From Vanrija pseudolonga (taxonomy: Eukaryota > Basidiomycota > Tremellomycetes > Trichosporonales > Trichosporonaceae): DNA of 64,000 bases. The stretch lies in contig NC_085849.1 in the NCBI RefSeq assembly GCF_020906515.1, forward strand, positions 2,728,001 through 2,792,000. The letters are read 5' to 3'. A program made the translations under genes and the position numbers. A model generated the notes under the pieces. That model was not told the DNA's origin and made no database searches. It was given only the letters and a program-made list of their open reading frames with translations. Shown piece by piece: positions 21,846-33,354 of this stretch (the first letter of the stretch is position 1; the number at the start of each line of letters is the position of its first letter).

Positions 21846-24189
21846 ATGCCCTTGAGGCCGCACCCACCGAATATGGAAGAGATGGTGCCACTGCACAATC
21901 TCCAGCTTCAAACGTCCCCCGGCAATGCCACCGACCCCGACCCTGTTGAACACTTAGATGTGCCCAGCACGCCTCGCTCGATTCACGTTCGAGTGGACTT
22001 CGTGAGCCTCGTGCTCGCCTCCTGTGCTAATCGGTACTGTAGTCACGGACCACGAACAGTCTAGATTATTTCAGAATCAAGGCACTAGTGAGCGTTCACG
22101 AACACCATCATGTTAATGGATAGCCGGAACGCTTCCCTCGAGTTTGCTCTTGCATGTGCCACGTTTTCGACTCGCGAAAGAGGAGATCTGTATGGTTCAT
22201 GGAGAGTACTATCGTTGCTAACGTGGAGGGGGAGGACGTGCCGACTCAGATCGTCGATAGCCGGCCTTGGGGGTATGGGGTATACTGCTCTTGCCTTTGT
22301 GTTCCTCCAGACTTGATGGACAGCACGATTTGGCGCCGAATGATCAACGAAGGAAATCCTCTGAACGAGGTAAGGAATTTTTGGGTACAACGCCACTAAT
22401 TTCCAGAATCATCCGAAGCCCGATGGCCTCCCAGACACCCCCTACTGCACCTGTTCTCCCTGTTGCAGAGTTAGGCTGGAGGTTCACCCCATAACAATCC
22501 CCTGGGGCGCACGGGGACTGTACAATCACCATTGCAGGATGGCTTTAAACTTCGGTCCAGCTCCGAAAATGAGAGGCGGAGGGTACGAGAATGGTGAGGA
22601 TGAAGAATTCCTCAAGTTCCAGAAGAGTCGCTATAAGGATCTCTATCCCAATTACATCTGGCCTCTTGGAACGAATCTCACATTCAACAAAGTTGCCTTG
22701 AAGATTCGGGACCTCGATTTCGAGATGCTCGTCCACCCATGGTGGCAGGGCCGCATGAAGGAGTATCTGGACAACTGCTTCGTTACTGTAACTGCGTTTC
22801 CGATCCTTGAAATGGAGCGCATCATCAATGGGGTGAGCTTATAGGCAATCCATTCGGGTGAGGGTGAGACATGCTGATGTGGTTGTCCAGATGGGGTACG
22901 GAGCTCGCTTCACGAAAATGGATTCTCAATGGATTCACCCTGCTCTCAACGATTCATTTGCTTCATTCAAACAGCCGCGGAAGCGCCCAGTTCAATGGTT
23001 CCCCCACTTTCAATTCAATGTCCAAGGCCGATGGCAGGACAAAGCCGTTTTTAAGATAGACGCCTCCCCAATGTTTCAACTTCTCCGTCTTTTACTCCCA
23101 GTGGTGCACTTCGCCCTTCGGACTACTATAACATGTCGAACAGCATTGTTCCTACGCACAGCGCTGGACTCTCGTGAACTGGCATTTCAAGTCTTCGACC
23201 AGATGCCATCCGTCGTCGCCTCAGATTTCCGCTTAGCCCGACTTGGAGAACTTTTGAGGTACCTCGAACTACCAGAAGAACTCCTGAAGCGCTTGCTCCA
23301 CCAGATGAATACGGCGGATGCCTTTCGGACAGACGACGTGCGGCTGCAGGCGTGCACCTCTCTTCTTATCTCGTATCTCCGCTCAACGGAGTTGTCACTA
23401 CACACTGCCAACATCAATACAGTTCAGAGTTACCTCGAAGCACTATACGAACCACTACCGGATAAGGTGGGAGAAAATCAACGCGTTCTGCCCGCGGTCT
23501 TGCAGGGATTGGTGTATGGAACGTTGGCTGTCTTCCTCAGCGATAAGTACGAAACAAAGATGTGGAAGAATAGCAAGTGGGAATTCGGGCTGGAAGCTGT
23601 GGGTGGACTGGTGGGGGCTGTCGCCAGTGCCAGTGGACTTCCGGGTGGGTCGACGGTCACTGGTATCGTGAGGGTCGGCAGCATGGCCCTCTCCAGCAAA
23701 CTCAAGAAGAAGGAGGAGAAACTGCTCAAGGTTGTCTACAGTGTTGCGCGCAAGTTTGAGCTCCACGTGTTGCGAGAGGCCGAGGAGGGTCAACTCCGAG
23801 ATTGTAGGATGACTTCTTCCTGCTACGACAAAGACGGGAAGAAGCACTCTCAGGACGACTTGGATAACTACATCCGTACCGCCTCCCAAGTCTTCAACAT
23901 CGTCGTCGCTGAGACCAAGGTGCCACTTTCAGTTCAAGTAACGGCCCGCCCGATCGGTGGAAACGTCACGGAGCATGTTCTCAAAGTCGCACAGGAGGCT
24001 CTCGATTTCCTGAAGACCATGAAGTCACAAGGTGCCGACCCCACGCCCGCCGACGCGGCTCCCACATCCGCCGAGGATACCCAAGCTCCCGATGCCACAC
24101 CACCCGATACCACCACCTCGCCCCCCGATGCCACCACCTCGTCGTCGCCTGATCCCAACCCCTTCTCGTCACCTAAAGAGACGGTCTAA
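21846..24189 (+). CDS. array unit 3: Cys-rich protein of unknown family, 723 aa (best-defined copy)
   Basis: Exons 21846..22001, 22043..22087, 22124..22369, 22407..22832 and 22891..24189; introns 41, 36, 37 and 58 nt, all phase 0. Residues: MEEM at 10-13; CSCMCH (C75, C77, C79, H80); PWGYGVYCSCLCVPP (C122, C124, C126); YCTCSPCCRV (C163, C165, C168, C169); PWGARGL 181-187; LNFGPAP about 196; FLKFQKSRYKDLY; VALKIRDLD; EYLDNCFVTVT; CRTALFL about 373; RTDDVRLQACTSLL 437-450; LSDKYETKMWKNSKW 507-521; Gly-rich AVGGLVGAVASASGLPGG 527-544; LLKVVYSVARKFELHVLRE 569-587; VFNIVVAETKVPLSVQV 625-641; then a Pro/Thr/Ser/Asp-rich tail. There is no signal peptide. The Gly-rich segment could insert in a membrane, but that is inference. 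No known family comes to mind. Confidence 0.85.
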
Positions 24190-25331
24190 TGATAGTTTGG
24201 GGTTTTCCTCATAGTGGTTGTCTATTGCATGCGTATAAGTCTTGGAGTCACCACAAGTTGATCATCGGTGTACTGGATAGGTAGGAAGAGAGTGAGGCTG
24301 AACCGGCGCTGAGGAATCCGGTACGCCGTCTGTGACGAGTGAGCGCGCATTGTGTGGGTTCCAGGGTCATGGCTCAGACGATTGCCCACCCAGCGACGCT
24401 CGGTTCTCGACGTCCACCCCCAACCCCGTGCCCTCTCCGTGTCGATAGACTGTGTAGCCAGGCGCCTGGTTATCGCTCATCTCTGGTCCTCGATCATTCC
24501 TCCGACCCACCATTCCCACCTTGTCGTGGCTTTCGGGTCCGAGCGACAATTTCGTCTTTGGAAGGAAAGGGACGGTGAGGCTGCGCCGTGAAGAGGTCCG
24601 TGCTAGCCGTGCTGGCGGCCAGTGCCCATGTCACGTTCTGGTGGCGCTATGAACGGTGCGAGCGGGGTGGCGTAGGTGTGCGGCCTGCCAGGCATCCGAG
24701 CAAGTCGGATCCGAGGTGGACTGCTTAGATCCAAAGGGACGTGCACGCCGGTACTGGTTGATTCTGAGCGGATAAACTGGGCACATGTCGCGACTGGAAG
24801 TCTGAGCGGGTTTGGCATTCTGAAAGCCGTGGGGAATGGCGCTCCAAGATCTGGCGTGAGGCACGCCCCATCAACGGACGTGGGAGGTGACAGGCGGGAA
24901 CCTTACCACGGACCTCTTGACACTACGCCTCTCAGGAAACCTTGAGTAGAGCGAACCCTCTCCGCAAGTTGGAGGCGGCGATTGTTCGGCATCTCCTACC
25001 GCAGATGTGAGTGCCTGCAAGCCTGCACCCTCGGTTATAAGGTTACAAGCAAAACGCTGGGGTTGGGCTGCGCCGGGTTGGAGATCGAAAGGACATTCTG
25101 CCTCACTGCGCATGGTATCCGCAACGTAGTGTGGCGTCTCATGGTTCTTCAGTCTGCTCGCCGTGTTCGGATGTCGTCCGACAACATGGCATCAAGAGGC
25201 CCATACCATGGCGAGGGGGAACTGTCCTTCCTTATGTACAACGAAGAACCGACTGACCTGCACTCTTCTTTACCCGCATACCAACATACCACAGGCTCAT
25301 TCTCTTCATTGATCTGAATCACCTCGACAAC
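24190..25331. other. array spacer 3 with a block shared with spacers 1 and 4
   Basis: About 1.1 kb. The stretch 24600-24780 (tgcgagcggggtggc, ccgagcaagtcggatccgag) resembles 18410-18440 and 28978-29010 (ccgagcaggtcggatttgag). Minus-strand frames here and at 28.5-29.4 kb give vaguely similar peptides, but stops and shifts suggest this is duplicated spacer, or a long-dead gene. Not called as coding. Confidence 0.5.
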
Positions 25332-28183
25332 ATGAATGACGAGATACCCATGGACACTTTGCATCCTCAACCGTCCTCAGCGGACCCGCCGTCTGCGCCA
25401 GTTCCGACAGGTCAAGCACCAGACAAAAGACAAGAAAGTGTGGATGCGCCCAACCCACCTCGTACAGTTCACTCTGTGAGATTCGCAGCGGGGCCACCAT
25501 GCTGACAAACAGGACGATTTCTCGGGCGTGGAGGAGATCCCCGCTTCTCACAGGGCCCCGCCAGTGACAGACAGCCCGGCTGTTCACACCCAAGAATCAA
25601 AGATCGACTCGGGAGCTGCTGACAGCTCGACAGCACCCACCGATCCGCTGAAGGAAGTGTGCCAATCTACCCGAGGGACGCTGAACATCTGGAGTCCTCT
25701 TGGCGGCGGATTGGGAGAACATGGAGCTCAAGACTTGGCAGTACATTGGGACGCAACATCTCAGGGAGCAGAGTCGATCTGAATGCAGTTGCCGATGAGG
25801 TTCCTGTTCAGCAGGTGATAAAGGGTTCGGTAAATGTCCTGTCATGCTAACAGCACAAGCCTGTTTATCCCAAGAGAACAATCTTACGTTTCGCCCGCCA
25901 GGTCTCAGAGAGACTCCATTCTGGCCTCAAACGTCAGGTATGCCCGTATCATGGTGCAATACAATCTAACCCTCAGCCACAACCAGCCTGGGACCGGGCA
26001 CTCTTCAGACATTGTCGATGCAACTGCCACAAGTTAGACTGGGGAGAGCCGATGGAGCTGGTCTTGGAACGAACTAAGAGAGGTCCCAAGGTTTCCGATA
26101 ACGATCTGCCCCCACAGTATCGGGCCCGTCACGGTGGATGGTTCTGTACCATGTGCACATGCCCATCTAAAGAAATGTGTGATAATTCAGATTGGCGTTG
26201 GAGAGCTCCAAACGGATGGTCACAGGTAAGTTGGCGCGTCGAAACCATTGATTCGAACCACCAGGCCGAGGCTCGGAAGAAGCTGGCAAGCAGAAGTTGC
26301 GGTTGTGTCACCAGATGTACCTACAGCCGCAGTCGGACACTGGAAGGGCGCCCGGCAGCGCTTCCCTACGGCTCACGAGGGGTGGTTAACTACCGGGGGA
26401 TAGTTTTGAACTTTGGCCCAACTCCACCAGCACCATTTCCCCCACATCCATTTTATAGTAGCTTCGTCCTCTTCCAGCAACATCGCTACAAGTCTTTGTA
26501 CCCTAAGTTTGATTTGTTCACATACCGTGACCACAACTACGCCCCGACCGATCTTTGGATCCTCAATACGCTAATTCTGGAGATTCGGGACATCGACGCC
26601 GAAATGGTCCGCCACGTATTGTGGTTTGAAACTTTCTTGCATGACTATCTCGACAACAACAGCGTGACAGTGACTGTCTGGAGGCCGGAAGAGGTTCCAA
26701 AAGTGAGCAGTCAGTTTCATCAATGATTGACCGCCCAGCTCGAGAGCGTTGATAAAATAAATGATTCTAGAAAGGAACACCAAGCGCGGTTGAGAGCGAA
26801 GATGCTCGCGGACGCTCGAAAAGCTGCATCGAAGCCATTTCCGATCAAGCACCCCCTCGATTCATTCCCAAAATTCCCGCTTCAGGGGCCATGGAGGGAG
26901 GACGTCGACTCGGGGCCGTCTGTTTCGAGCTGGACGCATTTCAAAGACAACATTCGCCATCTCTTGAAGGCCAAGTCGATCAAATGTCGAACCTCAGTCT
27001 TCCTTCGCCTCATACTTAGCGATGAAGATGACACTTCTTTGGAGTTCTTCGTTCGCCATGCGTGGATCATCGCTACCGATATACGCCAAGCCAAGCTCGG
27101 TTGGCTGTTGAACTTTCTCAGGTATCCCCAAGGGCGGAAATCGTTAGCAGACACACTCCTCGATCGCCTCGAAAACCAAGGCCGTCTCCGGACCGATGAC
27201 CTGACGCTATAGGCATGTACCTCACTCCTTATCGCACGCCTTGAGGCAAAGGCAATCTCACGGTCTCAAGAAGATAGTTACACCGTTCAAGGCTATCTCA
27301 AACAGATGTTTGATGGATTCCGACACCCAGTACAACCTTCGGTTAGCCGGATGGCAACTATCAATGCCCTTGCATACGGTGCCTTGGCCGTCTTCTTGAG
27401 CGATCGGTATGAGACCAAGGCTTGGAAGGCCAGTCGTTGGGAGCTGGGACTCGAGACCACCACTAGATTGGCAGGTGCTGTCACAGATGCGAGCAATATC
27501 CCAGCTGCATCAACGGTCAAAGGAGTTGTCCAGCTCGGCACCACAGCTCTTTCGAAATGGTTTAATGCCAAACCCCAGCAGCTCCTGAAGGTGGTGTACA
27601 GTGTCGCCCGCAAGTTTGAACTGCAGGTCTTGCGAGAAGCGGAGGAAGGTCATCTACGAGGAAGATGGGGAGATGTTAAGACACACGCACAAGGTGGTGT
27701 GGTTTTCACCCAAACCCAATGGATGAGTACATCAACACAGCGTCCCTAGTTTTCAACATCGTTGTCGCCGAAACGAAGGTGCCTCTCACAATCCAAGTTA
27801 CAGGTCCAACAGGAGTGAACGATGGTGCTCAATCGGAGGACCAAAAGGGGAAGAACAAACCCGATCAACGTCAGGACAAGAAAGGGAGCAATAGTCCGGA
27901 ACGACCACCGGATCACAGGGGAAAATACATCCTGATATCGGCGTTACGGCACCTCGTGACATCTTCCACTGAACTCCACCCATTGCCACCTCCGCGCGAC
28001 CTCCCGGCCTCCCGGCCAGTCGACCCATCGCCCCCGACTGAAGGCTCTCTAACATCCCCCGAAATCACCCAATTGGCTTTTCTGGACGTCGATCATCCAC
28101 TGTCTTTTCTGGACGTCGATCATCCACTGTCTCCCGACGTCACTCTAGGCGATGTCTCCTTCTCTCCCCACCCGTCGATGTGA
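25332..28183 (+). pseudogene. array unit 4: degraded paralog (nonsense codon plus frameshift)
   Basis: Starts MNDEIPMDTL; exon 1 25332..25475 (48 codons, as in unit 2), then 25513 onward. Splicing between about 25640 and 25920 is uncertain. A 36-nt exon (25909..25944) and an exon from 25984 lead to FRHCRCNCHKLD, GWFCTMCTCP and SRSCGCVTRC. Then come LPYGSRGV, LNFGPTPP, LILEIRDID, a 39-nt intron (26702..26740), FPLQGPW and IKCRTSVFL. In RTDDLTL the following codon, CAG/Gln in the sisters, is TAG (27210..27212). The frame then resumes (ACTSLLIA, LSDRYETKAWK, VARKFELQVLREAEEG) until a one-base loss near 27721; the rest (INTASLVFNIVVAETKVPL) is in the next frame. Two independent lesions and otherwise good conservation suggest recent loss of function. 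The tail holds a 27-bp direct repeat. Confidence 0.75.
28077..28130 (+). repeat. 27-bp perfect tandem repeat, two copies, in the tail of unit 4
   Basis: Copies at 28077..28103 and 28104..28130 are identical and in frame, encoding nine residues twice (SFLDVDHPL type). Such expansion in a low-complexity tail is typical of slippage. Confidence 0.85.
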
Positions 28184-30125
28184 GGTCCGAACATCGCCCC
28201 CAGTCCAATCAATGAGAACCGCAGTAGAGCTGAGCCGTCTTCTTTGCCAGCAGCATAGACGAAACCCGCCCATCAAGCCCACATCCATCGCCGCATTGGC
28301 CGGCCCCACATCACAGTGCTATTCTGTCTTCCAATGTCTCCCCCACATCACCCCCCACACGGGACGCTTCCCTCCAACCCAGCACCTCACAACCCGAGCG
28401 ACGAACCGTTGTTTATTGGTATACAGCCTCGTTAGTCGTCATTTTATGCCTTGTGCCTGAATAGTCGTAATGTAAGAGCATGTGAATGGGGTGGGGAATA
28501 AGGTAGCTGTACGTTACATCCCTGTGCGGCCCATACTAGTGAGATGCAGCATCTGTATTGCAGGCTTGGTTAGGAGAGGGGACGTCATGGCTACAGCGCC
28601 CCGTCCCGTCCACCCCTGTCGAACTCCATCTATAAGTTGCAAGACACGGGTGGTGTGGATGTATCGACCCGGTGGACACTTGCAGCTTCCAGGCCCAACG
28701 GCAAGAGCACTCTCTCTGTACCATTCAGCTACATGCCTTTGGTCTCGTTGGGTCACACCCTCAACGCCATCCCTTTCCATGTCGAAGACTAGGCAGATAG
28801 TTCTCAATCGATCGCTCAGGGTCGCTTTTGCTTTGGACTGCGCCGAAATTCTTGTCTTGAAGCGAACGCGACGGCGTGGCGTTGCGGCAACGAGGTCCAT
28901 GCGGACGGCCAATGCGCATGTCAGGTTCTGATGGCCCTGGACACGGGCACACTGAATGGGGTGGGGCAGATCTGCATGAGGGTTCCGAGCAGGTCGGATT
29001 TGAGGCTGAGAACAGGCCCAGAATGAAGGACGCCCTCCAAAGAGATGTACATGCACGCGTGAACCAGTGGGCTTCAACATATCTGCGGATGATAGAGAGA
29101 CCGCGTGCGACTTGGTCGGTTCTGATGTAACGCCTGACGACTGGCCGCGGGGGCCGAAGTGCCCGTCAAATTGGGGACGGGCCTCCCAGCAGTGATGCCC
29201 CCACGACCCTGCTCCCCTCCTCGGCGTCTGCAGGTCAGCCCCTCCGAGCAGACAGCACTGTGTGGCTGATTGTGCCCTGACCGCCTCGTGTGGCGTAGGA
29301 AGGAGAAGCATGAGAGTCTGGCCAAGTCCAAACCCAGCACGACCCTCAACTGACAGCATCTCTTTGGTTACGCTCGGATCGTCCTGGTCGTTGGAAGGTG
29401 CTGGCGGAAGTCGAACCCTTTTGTGTATCTAGCAACAACCCAAGAAAGCATGCCTTCCGCTGCATGAAGAGGACAGTGCCTGCTCCAACAGCCCAGTCAG
29501 ACTTCCTTTCGATTCGACACCTAGGGAGAGGAGCGGGTCGTTGAAGTCCACATGCTGAAGGCATATGGCTGCCAACTGTTTTTCTGACAGCCCAGCAGGC
29601 AGCCCACCTTCCCTGGTGCACCGTCCTTCAGGACAATAGAGTATACTTTAAACGTGTCACGCAACAGATCCCAAGTGTCTGTCTCAGTCACCATCATAAG
29701 AGGAGTCTCCTCAAGGCAACATCGATTCACTTTATTGCCACGCCTTGTCCAAAGGTGGTGTCCCCTCGTCTCTTTGGAGGTCTTGCGGGACTTTGCCAGT
29801 TAATCGTCTCAAATTGGCGCCACTTTACAAGAACAATGGAGGTGGGATCTTGGTTATTCTGCACCCTCACTTGCTTATGGTTAGGGAGGCACTTCGACAC
29901 AGCCACCAGTCCCCGGTGCTTCTCTATCTCAGCATGAAAGCTGGCCAGACCGACGTAGACCTGCCGTGGCGCGCGTGTTCCACGCGTTGAAGCCCTCATC
30001 TCTTTGGAAGCACATCCCCTCCCTCAAGCGCTCTACTCCGGGTGCCATCCCCCGACAGGCTGTAAACCCAGTCCGCCCTCTGCCGGTGAGGTTGGGTATG
30101 AAGTTTTGATGGGTCTGACTTTGAG
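28184..30125. other. array spacer 4, 1.9 kb
   Basis: Contains the shared spacer block near 28890-29120. A 281-codon minus-strand frame (28514..29359) has no membrane segment, motif or intron and partly parallels shorter frames in spacer 3, so it is probably non-coding. N-terminal exons of unit 5 may hide at its 3' end: a possible exon ending at 30096 (GTGAGG donor) would join in frame to 30126, but I cannot place a start codon. Confidence 0.45.
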
Positions 30126-32139
30126 GCTGTTTTGAGCTCTGTTCACCCGAACCGCCTCACAGGGTGTCGGTGTGAATGCCACCTATTGGATAGGATCGCG
30201 AGGACTGTGGGCGACAAAGTCATCAGTGATAACGTCAAGGACGAGGAACTGCAGCCCCAGTTTAGGGACCCTTCAGGCCACTTTCTTTGTGTCTCCTGCG
30301 TATGTCGGCGGATCGAAGGAAGTGAAGACCCAGATTGGCGTCTCAGAGCTCCAATTGATCATTCAATTGTAGGTATGATGGGCTGAGCTGTCCTAATCTG
30401 AAGCAAGACGCTCTATCAGAGAAGCTGCACGGTAGGGTTTGTGGCTGTCAACCTGACTGCTACATACCCCTGACGATCATTTCGAACGTGATGCCCTACG
30501 GCTCTCGAGGCTTAGCCAATCGCAACAACATTTTCCTAAACTTTGGCGAAGCACCTTTACTCCAGGTTGGTGAACCTGCGATGGAAATCCTAGGCCTTGT
30601 TCCATTCCTACGATTCCAGGAGCGTCGCTACCAATTACTCTTCCCTACGTTTCAGTGGTTTCCTTTCAACGGCCAACATTATCAACAGTCCGATATTAAG
30701 GTGAAAACAATAGCCTTTAAAATCCGGGACATCGACGAGGAGATGGTACACCATCGCTTTTTTGAATGGCTCATGGGGAACTATCTCGACAACTCCTCCA
30801 TTCGTGTGACTGTGTGGGAAAAGTCTGTCGACCCTCCCGTAAGCTAGTTAGAAGATTGCACTGCTGACAGAAGCAGCTTGAGACTCGCAAACAATCTCTG
30901 CTAAGGGAGCAGGCACGAAACGAGCTCCTGGACCAGCAGATGACTTATCACATTGGGCTTTCTCCATCTCGTGTGTCGCCGCGCAAGCACCCTCTGAGCT
31001 CCTTCCCCAAGTTTACTTTGCAAGGCCCGTGGCGAGACGGCGATGGATCGCCGATGAGCAGTTCAAGGACACAATACCTAAAAGACTTCTTACACCGTCG
31101 CTCGGAGGCCGTATCAATCACATGTCGAACAGCAGTCTTCCTGTGTCTACTTCTAAGGGGAGATACCCAATTGGCTCGGACCTACTTCAAAACACACACT
31201 TGGGTCATCGCCTGGGATGTACGTCAAGCTAAATTGGGATGGTTCGTGAGTCGAATGGGATGCAACCCATTCGGGAGAGACACCATGCTCCTCGACCATC
31301 TTTTCCTCCGTATGGAAACGGCAGGTCGCTTCCGGACGGATGACATGACGCTTCAGACATGTGCTTCACTTCTGATTGCCAGCCTAGAACACCGATGGCG
31401 TTTGGACCTCAACAGCTTTCGGATTCAGGGGTGTCTCCACCTGCTGTTTGGCCTCATTAGCACGAAACTATTCCGCGTCGAGCGCCGTTCCACGACCAGG
31501 GTTGCGGTTTGCAACGGACTGGCTTACGGCGCCTTGGCTGTCTTCTTCAGCGACAAGTATGCAAGTAAGGTGTGGAAGAACAGCCGTTGGGAGCTGGCCG
31601 TCGAGACCACAGGCAACCTAGCACGGGCAGCAGCGGGAGCCAGCACAGTTCCGGGTGTAAGCTCAACAGTCACAGGAGTAGTCGCGCTCGGTAGCACGGC
31701 AGTGTCCAAAAGATTCAGGCAAAAGGAGGACAAGCTCTTGAAAGTCGTCTACAGCGTAGCCCGCAAGTTTGAGCTCCAAGTGTTGAGGGAGGCTGAGGAG
31801 GGACGCCTTCGGGGACAACATGATTGGTTCTCAAAAGACGAGAATGGGTTGGGTTTCACAACAGAAGCACTGGACGACTTCATCCTCACGGCATCGCTCG
31901 TGTTCAATATCATCGTCAGCGAGACCAAGGTTCCTCTCACCATTGCGGTGGCGGAAAAGTCGAGAAAGGCGAACGTCTCAAATCAAAATCAAGGCCAAAG
32001 CGTGCAGGACTTGCTCAAGTTGCTGTTACGGCATTCCAGTCCGCCGTCCAATGACCCCTCAACATCACCCGAGGTGGATGCTTCCTCCTCTCCGGAAGCC
32101 AACGCGTCGGCCTCTCCCGATGCGGGTCCCACAGCTTAG
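30126..32139 (+). CDS. array unit 5: Cys-rich protein of unknown family, N-terminal exons not found
   Basis: Supported exons are about 30126..30368, 30404..30838 and 30877..32139 (phase-0 introns of 35 and 38 nt), giving 646 residues. Motifs in order: GCRCECHLLD; FLCVSCVC; RVCGCQPDCY; MPYGSRGL; LNFGEAPLL; FLRFQERRYQLLF; AFKIRDIDEEMVHH; NYLDNSSIRVTV; FTLQGPWRDG; ITCRTAVFLCLLL; RTDDMTLQTCASLL; FSDKYASKVWKNSRWEL; Gly/Ala-rich AAAGASTVPGVSSTVTGV; LLKVVYSVARKFELQVLRE; VFNIIVSETKVPLTI; and a Pro/Ser/Asp tail. The C-terminal half is intact. The MEEM-type first exon of the other units is not seen upstream. The gene may start at a diverged upstream exon, or be 5'-truncated. Function unknown. Confidence 0.65.
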
Positions 32140-33354
32140 TAGCATGGCACACCACTCCATCTTCTCGCCAAGCCGTCCCCTGACCTACCACGATCCACTC
32201 CAATTGCAATCTCTGCAGACTCAGTCGATTTCGTCTCCTTGATATGCCCCTATGACTACTGCCCCTCGCCCCCGATGATAACCCAACATTCACCCGCCTT
32301 CATCGACCCACATCGTCCCCTCTGTCTCGCCACCATCCCCACTTGCATCGAGTGGTCTTTCCCCGTGCTTAATCGTCCCCCGACACCGGCTGTTCACCAT
32401 GGGAGAGCCCTCCCTTCGACCTAGGGTGAAGTACACAGTCACGTTGTTGTCGCCTAAGAGCGTGTAAACACGATGCAGGGCAGTTCTGGCTTGGGTTGCG
32501 TTTCTATGTTCGGCGCAGTGTGGTGCTCTCAGGAGGTAGCGTCCTCTGGGACGACTAAGCTGCGGGGCGTTCATCAGCAGTGCGTCCGGCGTAAACCTCT
32601 GTCCAGAAGTCGAACAGGACACGGGCGCAGCTCACTTGCATAGAGGAGTTTGGTCATGCCACTGAACGTCCAGGGTCGCGTTGTCCATGCAAGACCGACA
32701 GCCCTTGACCAGTAGGACTCTGTCATGTTTGGGACTGGCAGTCCATGCGTTGGCGGAAGGGTAGTGATAGGGTTGGATGCGGTGTGATGGGACGCCGTCT
32801 ATGCGGAGCTCGTCGAGCCGTTCGGTGAGGGGTGCAGGTACCTGCGGAGGGTGCCATAGCTCCGGTCATTGTCGCTGACATGCTGACCTGTGTGCCCGGA
32901 CAAAAGGGGAAGGGACGCAGGAAAAGGTGTGTGAGGACTTTTACTCTTGACGTGTCACTGGTATCGACTGCCTTGCGATAAGATGAGAGCCGAGGCTAGC
33001 CGAGCTAAGGTGACGCGGCAACCCTGACGATGGCAGAGCGGCGGAGGGGATGAATCGCAATCACGTGGGTCGCCGAAACACCGCGCACAGCACACAGCGC
33101 CGTCAGCGACCGGGCTTGGTCTGGTGGCAGCGCCAGTGCGGACCATCACGGCAACGCCCGAACTAAACGCGCGCGACTGCGCCGCCAAAAAGTCAGGCGC
33201 GAGTGCGGCCTTCGCCGCCGCGGCAGCCTGAGGCACACGCTAGCTTGCATAGGCGAGGTACTGGTACAACATTAACTAGCGTGGGCACGGGCGATGCACT
33301 CTAGTCCGCGGGGTGGGACCTGGCGGGACTAATGAAGGTTGGGTGGGTTGGTGG
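32140..33354. other. intergenic, end of the tandem array
   Basis: About 1.2 kb between convergent genes. GC content rises again to the flanking level. No frame supported. Confidence 0.5.

Noticed and set aside
28514-29359. 281-codon minus-strand frame in spacer 4
   Set aside because: Parallel frames in spacer 3 are broken and short; similarity follows the duplicated DNA, not codon structure.
15629-32139. Tandem array considered as a mobile or virus-like element
   Set aside because: No terminal repeats, target duplications, transposase, integrase or polymerase motifs; repeats are explained by unequal crossing over.
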